From: Acetobacteraceae bacterium
GTDB taxonomy: Bacteria > Pseudomonadota > Alphaproteobacteria > Acetobacterales > Acetobacteraceae
Length of the DNA stretch: 58,526 nt
Direction of reading: 5' to 3'
NCBI GenBank assembly: GCA_031291725.1
Contig: JARLIM010000002.1
Location: 1 to 58,526 of the forward strand
Translations under genes and position numbers: made by a program
The notes under the pieces: model-generated
What the model was told of the DNA's origin: nothing
Seen by the model: only the letters and a program-made list of their open reading frames with translations
The model's database searches: none
Shown here: positions 1-7,677 of the stretch, piece after piece
Layout: each line of letters starts with the position of its first letter
Position numbering within the stretch: the first letter of the stretch is position 1

Positions 1-159
1 CATGACCAGGGGTATCGTGGGAATTTACCGCTGCCCAGCGTCACCTTTGTGCCGAAGGTCAAACGCGTGCGGCCAGCCTTCACGATGCCGGAGTATCTCA
101 AGCTCTATCGGTCGCTGAATGGCTGGATCAAGGAGCAGCCCCTCCATCAACCCAATTGA
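1..159 (+). pseudogene. C-terminal fragment resembling a tyrosine-recombinase (phage integrase) mid-region
   Basis: An open frame enters from the left edge and stops at 157-159, giving 52 residues. Its core, VKRVRPAFTMPEYLKLYRSL, resembles the stretch of alphaproteobacterial site-specific integrases that links the SAM-like DNA-binding domain to the catalytic domain (typically RRPAFT-x-EEY-x-x-LY). The catalytic Arg/His/Tyr part that should follow is absent, because the frame ends in QPLHQPN and a stop. I read this as a truncated integrase. The assignment is by eye from a short motif, and the rest of the gene lies outside the window. Confidence 0.4.
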
Positions 160-258
160 CAAATGTGTTGGTTGAAAGGATTGTAAGGAAGTTTTGTAGT
201 CCGTAAGATCCACTGCGTAGTGGGTCGGTCTCAATTAGCTTACTGTCGCGAGTGTGCA

Positions 259-891
259 ATGAAATCATTTTCTCTGCTTATAGTAATTTTGCTAATTTCT
301 TGGCGTGCTGAAGCAGAGCTGCAGACACCCGCACTTGGGACTACGTACACACAGGTTGATTGGGGCCCATTGAACCCAGATGGGAATTCTTTGTCGACGG
401 CACTCGGCGTCATTGACACAGGTGGTGCTGGCGGAAGCGTTTTTGTTGCGTCTGAGGCAACGCTATCAGGTCAGAATGCAGTTTTTGGAATAGATTCCCT
501 TGATCTGACTTTTTTGTTTGGTTTTAAACAGATACTCTTCAATATAACATATGGAAGTAATGTACCATCGGAGATGGTCATATATGGCGGAGCCAGTCTC
601 GGCAACAGTTACGAAACTAAGATGGCCACTGTGAGTCTGCCCGGCAGTGGACAAACGTACATTGATTTGATTGCTTTGTCACCTATAGTAGCAATACAAT
701 TTACACCATCTCCACCAAATATAGAGCAAATCGGTAACCATTTTAATGTTGGAACAATGTATTTCTCAAACAGCAGCGAACCGATGGCGGGCAACGTTCA
801 GTATGTTCCTGAACCAAGCTCATTGGCTTTACTGATCATTGGCTTGACATTTATGTTTTTTTATTCGAGGAGTCAAATTCAACCAAAATAG
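259..891 (+). CDS. PEP-CTERM sorting-domain secreted protein, AT-rich
   Basis: This encodes about 210 residues. The N-terminus MKSFSLLIVILLISWRAEA is a Sec signal peptide, so I prefer the start at 259 over the upstream in-frame ATG at 220. The C-terminus has the PEP-CTERM signature: VPEPSS near residue 184, a hydrophobic stretch, then a basic tail containing SRS. Such proteins are exported and cut by an exosortase (EpsH/XrtA family), often together with exopolysaccharide. No exosortase is in this window. The middle is rich in Gly, Ser and Thr, and I recognise no other domain. Base composition is much lower in GC than the neighbours, and the gene lies between two recombinase remnants, which suggests transfer. 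Confidence 0.75.
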   Translation: MKSFSLLIVILLISWRAEAELQTPALGTTYTQVDWGPLNPDGNSLSTALGVIDTGGAGGSVFVASEATLSGQNAVFGIDSLDLTFLFGFKQILFNITYGSNVPSEMVIYGGASLGNSYETKMATVSLPGSGQTYIDLIALSPIVAIQFTPSPPNIEQIGNHFNVGTMYFSNSSEPMAGNVQYVPEPSSLALLIIGLTFMFFYSRSQIQPK

Positions 892-1054
892 TAGAATCGA
901 TTTTTACTATAGAAAATAAAATTTAACTCGAATATAAAAATTTTGATTTGTAAGTAACGTAAGCGCATTCCATGCTTGAGTTTTCAAAAGCATGCATAAT
1001 ACTCTTGAATAAGACAGTTAAAGCCCCACCGCCTCCACAGGCGCTCACTCCTGA

Positions 1055-1183
1055 CCATCATTGAAGTCGATTTTCGCATGGGTGCTGGCGCGTTTGGCCG
1101 GACATCGCAGCTTGGCCTCGGTGATGCCTTATATAGATGCGTCGGACGACATGCTGCGCAATGCCGTGGAATTGGCGGGCTGA
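1055..1183 (+). pseudogene. Tyrosine recombinase C-terminal remnant
   Basis: The frame ending at the TGA of 1181-1183 reads LARLAGHRSLASVMPYIDAS followed by DDMLRNAVELAG. This is the end of a XerC/phage-integrase catalytic domain: the GH of box II, then the Tyr nucleophile within PYIDAS, then a tail like those of many integrases (YIDAS-x-x-MLRNAVEL). An in-frame stop at 1052-1054 cuts it off from any upstream coding, so only about 42 residues survive and the enzyme is dead. It cannot be the simple continuation of the fragment at 1-159, because a PEP-CTERM gene lies between them. It may come from a second element or from a rearranged copy. Confidence 0.6.
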
Positions 1184-1336
1184 TTGCGGTGGATATGCTT
1201 GGTGGGCAGACCACGGCAAAAGCCAGGCAGCCGCGATCAGTTCGGAAAAAAGCCCTAGAAAATCAACTGGCTTACCCGTTTGTGTGCAAATACAAACACT
1301 GTCACGGCATGGTCGGACAGCGTTGATTTAGTTGTG

Positions 1337-1362
1337 AAAATCCGGCTGAAAGGCCGGATTTT
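1337..1362 (-). terminator. Hairpin terminator after the 1401-2030 gene
   Basis: There is a perfect 10-bp stem (1337-1346 pairing with 1353-1362) with a 6-base loop. The arms carry runs of A and T, so it can end transcription in either direction. It lies about 40 bases past the stop of the minus-strand PEP-CTERM gene, which is the most likely user. Confidence 0.75.
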
Positions 1363-1400
1363 TCGTGTCGATCACAAGGCGCGGTCGAAAGGGCGGCGCG

Positions 1401-2030
1401 TTATCCGATCGTCCCATGTCGGGCGGAATGGCGCGGAGAGCGGTATGCCAACCCAAGGGCAGAGAGGGCGACAAGGAATATGGCCGGGCTCAGCGGCTCT
1501 GGTATGGGAACGATGTCGCTCACCGCTATCCCGGTGGCAATCGGGGTGTAGGTGAGCGCGGCGCATTGGCCGGCCGGGAGAATAACGCGCTGGCCGTTGA
1601 ACGCCGAGCAGGCACCGCCGATCAGCGAGAATGTGCCCAGATCCGTCGCTCCGCTCATGGCGGTCCCGCTGACATCGATCACCCCATCGCCAGCCGTGAT
1701 GACGGGAAGCCCATCTGCGGTGGGCGCAAGACCGACGGTATCGACATAGATCACATATTGGGTGCCCAGATTGCCTGAGAAGGCGGGAGCGATGCTGTTT
1801 CCGCTGAAGCTGACGGCGAGGTTTGAGATTTCGGAAGGGGCTCCGACGAAGGGGACGTTCGAAAATACGCCGTCATTGTTGAGGTCGGTTCCGGAAAAGC
1901 TGACGGAGACGGTGGCTCCATCAGAAAATCCGCCGAAGGAAAATGTCACCTCGGTGGCATGCGCGGCATAAGGAATAGCCGCCAAGGCTGAGAAGAAGAA
2001 ACCAGAGATCAATAATTTGAATTTATTCAT
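1401..2030 (-). CDS. PEP-CTERM sorting-domain secreted protein
   Basis: The protein has 209 residues. The signal peptide MNKFKLLISGFFFSALAAIP ends near AHA. The body is rich in Gly, Ser, Thr and Val and probably forms beta-sheet. The C-terminus carries IPEP at about 176-179, a hydrophobic helix and a basic RSPRH tail, which is the exosortase-recognised PEP-CTERM module. A GGAG element lies about 8 bases before the ATG. GC content is closer to the chromosome average than that of the other PEP-CTERM gene at 259-891, and the two proteins are not obviously related outside the sorting tail. A hairpin at 1337-1362 ends the transcript. The function of the mature domain is unknown. Confidence 0.75.
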   Translation of the reverse strand: MNKFKLLISGFFFSALAAIPYAAHATEVTFSFGGFSDGATVSVSFSGTDLNNDGVFSNVPFVGAPSEISNLAVSFSGNSIAPAFSGNLGTQYVIYVDTVGLAPTADGLPVITAGDGVIDVSGTAMSGATDLGTFSLIGGACSAFNGQRVILPAGQCAALTYTPIATGIAVSDIVPIPEPLSPAIFLVALSALGLAYRSPRHSARHGTIG

Positions 2031-2280
2031 GATTTTTCTCCGTTTTGTAAATTAATTTCATGCATGGATTTTAGCAGAAAATCACTCAAACTCTAGAATT
2101 TTATCTGACTTTGAGGGCAGCACCCCCCTTGGTGTGGGCCCCATCTGGAACACACCTCTGAAATATGCTGGACTGTCACTGAGGGGTGATCGGCGATTCT
2201 TTGGGTCGCCGTGGCGACGCGAATGGCCGTCTGCGCACAAAAGACAGTCGGTTAATAAAAAATAACAAGGGGGATAGGTG

Positions 2281-3561
2281 ATGAATAATACACTTGAAGC
2301 CATAACCATGCGTAAAATTTATTGGAGACTTATTCCGTTTTTGTTTGCTGCAATGTTTTTCAACTATCTTGACCGGATCAATATCGGCTTTGCCGCCTTG
2401 CATATGAATAAAGATATCGGCCTCAGCCCGTCGGTGTTCGGATTTGGTGCCAGCGTGTTCTTCGTTGGCTACATGTTGTTGGAAGTGCCAAGCAACATGA
2501 TGCTGCACAAGCTGGGCGCGCGGCGATGGATCGCACGCATTTTGGTCACATGGGGCTTCGTGGCCGTTGGAATGGCTTTTGCCGTTGGGCCGAACAGTTT
2601 CTATTCGCTGCGCTTTTTGCTCGGTGTGGCCGAGGCGGGTTTCCTGCCGGGCTTGGCGATGTATGTCACCTACTGGTTCCCGCAAGCATATCGTGCGCGG
2701 GCAGTGGCCGGCTACATCATCGCCGGTCAGGTTTCGGCGGTGATTGGTGCGCCGATCTCCACCACGCTGATGACGCTGGGAGACGGGATGGGCGGGCTGC
2801 ATGGTTGGCAGTGGATGTTCATCCTGGAGGGGGTGCCGACGATCTTGCTCGGTCTGTATTGCCTCAAAACCCTCACCGAACGCCCGGCGGCGGCAACGTG
2901 GCTGACACAGGAGCAGCGCGACTGGCTGGAAGCGCGGTTGGAATCGGAGCGGGTGCAGACCGAAGGCGGCCGCGCCTTCAGCCATTTTCAGGCCTTCCGC
3001 GATGGTCGCGTCTGGGCGTTGGCCATTCTGTTCGGCTGTGCGCTGGTGGGTATTTACGGGCTGTTGATCTGGCTGCCGCAGATTGTGAAATCGATGGGTC
3101 ATTTCAGCGATATGGAAATCGGCCTGCTTTCGGCGGTGCCGCCGCTGTTGGGGGTGATCGGCTCGATCCTGATCGGGCGTAGTTCCGACAAGCATGGCGA
3201 CCGTAAGAAGCATCTGGCGTGTGTGTATATCCTGGCCGGTGTCTCGCTCGGGCTGAGTGCGATCACCCCTAACCCGGTGATCGCCTATATCCTGCTCTGC
3301 TTCGCAGGGCTGGGGGTGAATTCCGGCAATGCGCTGTTCTGGAGCCTCAATGCCTCACTGATGACCGGGGCCGCGGCGGCGGTGGCGATTGCGTTGGTCA
3401 ACACCATCGCTCAGTTCGGCGGCTTGATCGGGCCGTGGATGATCGGTTTGGTCAAGGATGCCACCGGCAGCTACAGCATGGCGCTGATGACATTGGGCGT
3501 CTTCCTGCTGATCTCGGCGACGATCTCGTGGAATCTGCGCACCGACCGCAAGCTGGACTGA
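2281..3561 (+). CDS. MFS transporter, anion:cation symporter (ACS) family
   Basis: This inner-membrane permease has about 426 residues and 12 predicted helices. The N-terminus has FFNYLDRINIGFAALHM, the helix-1 signature of the ACS/phthalate-tartrate permease group, and the loop 2-3 region LLEVPSNMMLHKLGARRWIA is typical of the same family. Members take up organic acids such as tartrate, 4-hydroxyphenylacetate, glucarate or phthalate. A strong AAGGGGG ribosome-binding site sits 7 bases before the ATG at 2281; a GTG directly before it is possible but less likely. No catabolic gene is adjacent, so the substrate cannot be named. A hairpin without a T-run follows at 3585-3616. Confidence 0.85.
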   Translation: MNNTLEAITMRKIYWRLIPFLFAAMFFNYLDRINIGFAALHMNKDIGLSPSVFGFGASVFFVGYMLLEVPSNMMLHKLGARRWIARILVTWGFVAVGMAFAVGPNSFYSLRFLLGVAEAGFLPGLAMYVTYWFPQAYRARAVAGYIIAGQVSAVIGAPISTTLMTLGDGMGGLHGWQWMFILEGVPTILLGLYCLKTLTERPAAATWLTQEQRDWLEARLESERVQTEGGRAFSHFQAFRDGRVWALAILFGCALVGIYGLLIWLPQIVKSMGHFSDMEIGLLSAVPPLLGVIGSILIGRSSDKHGDRKKHLACVYILAGVSLGLSAITPNPVIAYILLCFAGLGVNSGNALFWSLNASLMTGAAAAVAIALVNTIAQFGGLIGPWMIGLVKDATGSYSMALMTLGVFLLISATISWNLRTDRKLD

Positions 3562-3584
3562 CTTGCCCGCGATGCGGAAGAACC

Positions 3585-3616
3585 AATGCCGCTTCTGGCT
3601 CCCCAGAGGCGGCATT
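3585..3616 (+). terminator. Terminator-like hairpin after the MFS gene
   Basis: A 14-bp stem with one wobble pair (3585-3598 with 3603-3616) and a 4-base loop lies 23 bases after the MFS stop. There is no T-run, so intrinsic termination is uncertain. It may instead protect the mRNA end. Confidence 0.5.
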
Positions 3617-3660
3617 GCCGTGTCAGGAGCGAGAGGAAATTTTTAGTCGAATCAGAGAGA

Positions 3661-3677
3661 TGCACAAATTTTGTGCG
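3661..3677. promoter_or_regulatory. Candidate NtrC binding site upstream of amtB
   Basis: The site TGCACAAATTTTGTGCG has perfect 7-bp arms (GCACAAA/TTTGTGC) and fits the NtrC pattern TGCAC-N7-GTGC. It lies about 120-135 bases upstream of the sigma-54-like element at 3797-3812, a normal distance for an enhancer. The NtrC identity is inferred from the match and position. Confidence 0.6.
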
Positions 3678-3796
3678 CCCTCAATCGCCTCAAAATGCGT
3701 CACTGGCCTGTCACATGATCGCCGCGCGAGCATTCTTGTCTGCTTAAAATTCAGGCAGCATTAGATCGCTCCGTGTGCAGAGTGTGGCGCGAAAAC

Positions 3797-3812
3797 TGGC
3801 ACGGTTCTTGTT
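3797..3812 (+). promoter_or_regulatory. Sigma-54 (RpoN) promoter of amtB
   Basis: TGGCACG-GTTC-TTGTT matches the -24/-12 consensus TGGCACG-N4-TTGCW, with an exact -24 element and one change (GC to GT) at -12. The GG-N10-G spacing is right. Transcription should start near 3822, just before the amtB ATG at 3845, which supports that start over the upstream in-frame ATG at 3773. Confidence 0.7.
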
Positions 3813-3844
3813 ACCGGCTTGCTCAGAATATTGGGACGCCGAAC

Positions 3845-5107
3845 ATGCAGAATGTGGAACCGGGTGATGTCGCCTGGGTGTTGACCTGTACCGTGCTGGT
3901 ATTGCTGATGACGATTCCGGGGCTGGCGCTGTTTTATGCCGGCATGGTGCGCAAGAAGAACGTGCTCGCCATCATGATGCAGTCTTTCATGCTGTGCGCG
4001 GTAATGACGGTGGTGTGGATGGTGGCGGGGTATTCGCTGGCCTTCGGCACCGGCAATGCGTGGATTGGCGATGCCTCCCGCTTGTTCCTCAACGGTATTG
4101 CCATTGACTGGGACAAACCCTTCACCCTGGCCGCGGGCAGCTCTTTCGCGCAGGCAACGACGATCCCTGAGAGCGTGTTCATCATGTTCCAAATGGCGTT
4201 TGCCATCATCACGCCCGCCGTGGTCACGGGCAGTTGTGCGGATCGGATGAAGTTCACCGGTCTGTTGATGTTCTTTACACTGTGGTCTTTGCTGGTCTAC
4301 GCGCCGCTTGCCCATTGGGTGTGGTCGCCGAACGGTTGGTTGGCGCAGCTGGGGGTTGCGGATTTCGCCGGTGGCACGGTGGTGGAGATCAATTGCGGCG
4401 TCTCCGGCCTGGTCTGTGCGCTGATGCTGGGCAAGCGGCTGGGCTATAACCAAGAGAATATGGCGCCGTGGAATCTCAGCTACGCCGTCATCGGGGCCTC
4501 GCTGCTGTGGATCGGCTGGATCGGCTTCAACTCGGGTGGTGCGATGGGCGCCAATGCGCGTGCGGGCATGGCGGTGCTGGTGACGCAGATTGCCGGGGCG
4601 GGCGCCACGATGTCGTGGGTGTTTGCCGAATGGTGGCTGCGTGGCAAGCCGTCGGTGCTGGGGGCGATTTCGGGGGCGGTGGCCGGGCTGGTGGCGATCA
4701 CCCCGGCGGCGGGCTTCGTATTGCCGGGGCCGGCGTTGATCATTGGTCTGGTCGGCGGCGTGGTGTGCTTCTTCACCGCGACGTCGATGAAGCACGCGCT
4801 CGGCTATGACGATAGCTTGGATGCGTTTGGTGTGCATGGCATTGCCGGGATCATCGGCACGCTGGCCACGGGCTGGTTCGCCTTCGGTCCCCTGTCAGCG
4901 ACCAAGGATGCGCCGGGCGGGGTGTATCAGGGTGGCTGGCACTTGCTCAGCGTGCAGGCGACGGCGGTGATGGCCACGATTGTCTACTGCGCGGTGGTCA
5001 GTTGGCTGCTGCTGGCGATCACCAAGGCGGTGGTGGGGCTGCGGGTGCCGAAGGATGCCGAGCGCGAAGGGCTCGACATCGTGCTGCACGGCGAACAGGT
5101 ACTTTAA
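3845..5107 (+). CDS. amtB: Ammonium transporter, Amt/MEP/Rh family
   Basis: This 420-residue inner-membrane protein has about 11 helices. It starts GDVAWVLTCTVLVLLMTIPG followed by LALFYAGMVRKKN, the hallmark of AmtB, and later carries the conserved DSLDAFGVHGIAGIIGT with the second pore His, and PAVVTGSCADRMKF. It conducts ammonium/ammonia into the cell under nitrogen limitation. I start it at 3845 because the sigma-54-like promoter at 3797-3812 lies between this ATG and the earlier one at 3773. No glnK is adjacent on either side, although glnK-amtB pairs are common. Regulation by NtrC/RpoN is inferred from the two upstream elements. Confidence 0.93.
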   Translation: MQNVEPGDVAWVLTCTVLVLLMTIPGLALFYAGMVRKKNVLAIMMQSFMLCAVMTVVWMVAGYSLAFGTGNAWIGDASRLFLNGIAIDWDKPFTLAAGSSFAQATTIPESVFIMFQMAFAIITPAVVTGSCADRMKFTGLLMFFTLWSLLVYAPLAHWVWSPNGWLAQLGVADFAGGTVVEINCGVSGLVCALMLGKRLGYNQENMAPWNLSYAVIGASLLWIGWIGFNSGGAMGANARAGMAVLVTQIAGAGATMSWVFAEWWLRGKPSVLGAISGAVAGLVAITPAAGFVLPGPALIIGLVGGVVCFFTATSMKHALGYDDSLDAFGVHGIAGIIGTLATGWFAFGPLSATKDAPGGVYQGGWHLLSVQATAVMATIVYCAVVSWLLLAITKAVVGLRVPKDAEREGLDIVLHGEQVL

Positions 5108-5206
5108 CAGGCTGCGATGCACACACATCGTCTCTTCGCCTTGGCCTTTCTGACACGAAAAATGACTCGCCGCCCCTCCGCGAACAGTCTTTCAACAGCC
5201 TGTTAA
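5104..5206. repeat. 11-bp inverted repeat flanking about 80 bases
   Basis: TTAACAGGCTG at 5104-5114 is repeated in inverse orientation at 5196-5206. The left arm contains the amtB stop codon. The enclosed bases encode nothing recognisable. It may form a long-range stem at the 3' end of the amtB mRNA. Confidence 0.4.
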
Positions 5207-5213
5207 GACGACA

Positions 5214-5244
5214 AAGCGGCGGTGCTGGACCAGCATCGCCGCTT
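5214..5244 (-). terminator. Hairpin terminator of the hicA-like gene
   Basis: A 14-bp stem with one wobble (5214-5227 with 5231-5244) around GAC lies about 17 bases after the minus-strand stop at 5261. On the minus strand it is followed by TTTGTC, a weak T-run. It also faces the end of amtB. Confidence 0.6.
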
Positions 5245-5260
5245 CAGATTGATGCGTGGA

Positions 5261-5530
5261 TTATTCCACTATCGCGTATTGCACCGGGTCAATGCCGGCA
5301 TTTTCCAGAAATTTGCGCAGCTCCACCACTTCATCCTTGGACATATCATGCCGGGTTTCATGGAAGCCGTGCGTGTGTCCGCCGAGTTTGACGAGAATCT
5401 GACCGTGGCCGCCATGCGTCACTTCGCCACCGAGCGCCTCAACCAGGGAAAACGCCTGACGCGGATCAATGTTGCCGCTGACGGGGTGAGCGAAGATGGC
5501 ATGCAGCATACCGCGTTGCTTGTGGTTCAT
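5261..5530 (-). CDS. Orphan HicA-like (mRNA interferase fold) small protein
   Basis: This encodes 89 residues. The pattern LHAIFAHPVSGNID, then LVEALGGEVTHGGHGQILVK and ELRKFLENAGIDP matches the HicA-type family in which AIFANPVSGNIEW is followed by a double-stranded-RNA-binding-like fold with a catalytic His. A His-rich segment (GGHTHGFHETRHD) sits where the family has its FHRPHP motif. A good ribosome-binding site (AAGGAAAAGG) precedes the ATG. No HicB-like antitoxin lies on either side, so this is either an orphan toxin, a harmless derivative, or a member of the HicA-like housekeeping subgroup that lacks a partner. The gene is divergent from kup. Confidence 0.6.
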   Translation of the reverse strand: MNHKQRGMLHAIFAHPVSGNIDPRQAFSLVEALGGEVTHGGHGQILVKLGGHTHGFHETRHDMSKDEVVELRKFLENAGIDPVQYAIVE

Positions 5531-5671
5531 TGGAAACCTTTTCCTTTGTAATTACGAGGGAATTTCGCGCCAAACCCGCCTTGTCGTCCATGATCCAGGT
5601 CAACGATCCGCCATTGCCCCGGCAGCACGATGCTGCCTAGTTTGGCACATACTGACCCGAAGAACTGCAAG

Positions 5672-7597
5672 ATGACCGACCAGCCCCACGCCCCGAAAGG
5701 TCGCTTCGCTGCCCTCACTTTGGGCGCGCTCGGCATCGTTTATGGCGATATCGGCACCTCGCCGCTCTATGCGTTGGATCAGATTTTCTCCAGCCACGCC
5801 AATCTTGCCCCCTCGGCGGAGAATGTGCTGGGTGGCATCTCGCTGGTGATCTGGACGCTGACGATCATCGTGGCGATCAAATATGCGCTGCTGGTGCTGC
5901 GTGCGCAGAATGATGGCGAGGGCGGCGTGTTCGCGCTTTATGGCCTGCTGCATGAACACAACAAGCGCGGCATGCTCGCCCTGTTGATGGCGCTGATGCT
6001 GGGGGCGGGACTGCTGTTCGGCGACGGTTTCATCACGCCGGCGATCAGCGTGCTCTCGGCCGTCGAGGGGCTGGGGGTGGCGACTCCGGCGCTGTCGAGC
6101 CTGGTGATCCCGATCACCGTGGTGCTGCTGACGCTGCTGTTCGCGGTGCAATACAAGGGCACGGCGGGCATCGGCACGGTGTTCGGGCCGGTGCTGCTGG
6201 TCTGGTTCGTGGTGATCGGCGGGCTGGGGCTTGCGCAGATTCTGCACCAGCCGGAGATTTTGCGCGCCTTCAGCCCGCTCTATGGACTGCGTTTCCTGAG
6301 CAGTCAGAGCGGTTTCGAAGCTTTGCTCATCATGGGCGCGCTGATGCTCGTCGTCACCGGTGGTGAGGCAATGTATGCCGATCTCGGCCATTTTGGCGCG
6401 GCCCCCATTCGAGCGAGTTGGTTCGGCATGGTCTATCCGGCGCTGCTGCTGAACTATCTCGGCCAGGGTGCCTATCTGCTGTCGGGCCACAAGCCGGTGG
6501 GCGGCAATCTGTTCTTCAGTCTGGTGCCGGAGGGGTTTGTCTATCCGATGGTGCTGTTGGCAACGGTTGCCACCATCATTGCCTCGCAGGCGTTGATCTC
6601 GGGGGCCTTCACCCTGGCCGCGCAGGCGATCCGCCTTGGTCTGTTCCCCCGCCTGACGATTCGCCACACGCATCAGGCGCATGCGGGGCAGGTCTATATG
6701 CCGTTCATCAATTGGGGGCTGTATCTGGGCTGCATCCTGCTGGTGCTGCTGTTCGGCTCCAGCGATGCGCTGGGCGCCGCCTATGGTTTGGCGGTGGCGG
6801 GGGTGATGGTGATCACCTCGGTGGCGATGATCCCGGTGTCGCGGCTGTATTGGGGCTGGGGCAGGGGGCGGGTGGCGTTGGTGTGGGGCGCGCTGTTCCT
6901 GGTCAATTTCGCTTTCCTGGTGGCGAGTTCGCTGAAATTCTTCCAAGGCGGCTTTGTGCCGATGACGATGGGCGTGCTGGTGTTCCTGGTGATGATCACC
7001 TGGCGATGGGGCCGCAAGGCGACGTTCGCCGCCTATTCGGCCAAGGCGTCGATGACGATGGCGGAACTGGTGGCGCTGCATCGGGGGGCTGCGCATTTCA
7101 TCGAGCGCAATGCGATCATCATGGCCCCCAAGCCCCTGCGCCACGAATCGGATCGCGCGCCGGCGCTGATGCGGCTGTTGTGGGAGCGCAGCGGCGTGCT
7201 GGCGCGCAATCTGATCTTTGTCGAAGTCACCCATCGCAAGCTGCCCTATATCCACGACAATCGCTGCAAGGTGACGGTGTTTGACCGCGATCCCCTCCGC
7301 GGCAGCGTGATCGGGGTGGAACTGCAATTCGGCTTCATGGAGGAGCCGAATGTGGAGCATATCCTGGAAGACCTCGCCCATCATCGGCTGATCGATCTGC
7401 CGCCCGAGCATCGGCATTGGATCGTGCATGTCTCGCTCGAACATTTGCTGCCGTCGCGCCATATGAGCGTGTTGGCGCGGTTGCGGCTGGGGCTGTTCCA
7501 GGTGCTGCGCAATGTGTCGCAATCGGGCTACGAATATTACGGCCTGGGCGACAATGTGCGGCTGTCGGCGGAGATCATGCCGGTGCGCCTGCGCTGA
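5672..7597 (+). CDS. kup: Low-affinity potassium transporter Kup
   Basis: This potassium:proton symporter has 641 residues and about 12 helices followed by a cytoplasmic C-terminal domain. It begins TLGALGIVYGDIGTSPLYAL, the diagnostic Kup/HAK/KT signature, followed by NDGEGGVFALYGLL and LLFGDGFITPAISVLSAVEG. The C-terminal third (MAPKPLRHESDRAPALMR, then FVEVTHRKLPYI) is the soluble Kup domain. I start at 5672 (MTDQPHAPKGRFAAL); an in-frame ATG at 5630 would add 14 residues not typical of the family. It is divergent from the hicA-like gene and probably transcribed separately from the aminotransferase 80 bases downstream. Confidence 0.95.
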   Translation: MTDQPHAPKGRFAALTLGALGIVYGDIGTSPLYALDQIFSSHANLAPSAENVLGGISLVIWTLTIIVAIKYALLVLRAQNDGEGGVFALYGLLHEHNKRGMLALLMALMLGAGLLFGDGFITPAISVLSAVEGLGVATPALSSLVIPITVVLLTLLFAVQYKGTAGIGTVFGPVLLVWFVVIGGLGLAQILHQPEILRAFSPLYGLRFLSSQSGFEALLIMGALMLVVTGGEAMYADLGHFGAAPIRASWFGMVYPALLLNYLGQGAYLLSGHKPVGGNLFFSLVPEGFVYPMVLLATVATIIASQALISGAFTLAAQAIRLGLFPRLTIRHTHQAHAGQVYMPFINWGLYLGCILLVLLFGSSDALGAAYGLAVAGVMVITSVAMIPVSRLYWGWGRGRVALVWGALFLVNFAFLVASSLKFFQGGFVPMTMGVLVFLVMITWRWGRKATFAAYSAKASMTMAELVALHRGAAHFIERNAIIMAPKPLRHESDRAPALMRLLWERSGVLARNLIFVEVTHRKLPYIHDNRCKVTVFDRDPLRGSVIGVELQFGFMEEPNVEHILEDLAHHRLIDLPPEHRHWIVHVSLEHLLPSRHMSVLARLRLGLFQVLRNVSQSGYEYYGLGDNVRLSAEIMPVRLR

Positions 7598-7677
7598 ACG
7601 GCACTGCCATGCCCGCGCCGCGGTTGACCGGGCGGGGTGGTGGCGGTTCGATGCGGGCTGCATCGTCTGGAGCCATC

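Larger units (their letters stand above)
892..1400. other. Intergenic scar: AT-rich tail, recombinase remnant, terminator
   Basis: This 509-base stretch has no intact gene. The first 70 bases are very AT-rich and continue the composition of the PEP-CTERM gene before it. GC then rises abruptly near 1020, where a degenerate recombinase C-terminus lies (about 1055-1183). From 1184 to about 1336 I see nothing recognisable. A strong hairpin terminator occupies 1337-1362. The composition step and the gene debris suggest an old junction between acquired and resident DNA. Confidence 0.6.

Noticed and set aside
1078..1326. Short plus-strand frames in the 1-1.4 kb gap that could be read as small genes
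   Set aside because: The recognisable integrase residues are in a different frame, and these frames have no start signal or motif.
3773..3844. Longer amtB starting at 3773
   Set aside because: The sigma-54-like promoter lies inside this extension, and the extra residues do not resemble an AmtB N-terminus.
5600..7663. Long open frame on the minus strand opposite kup
   Set aside because: It is a codon-composition shadow of a clearly real gene: very rich in His, Gln and Arg, with no recognisable motif and no ribosome-binding site.
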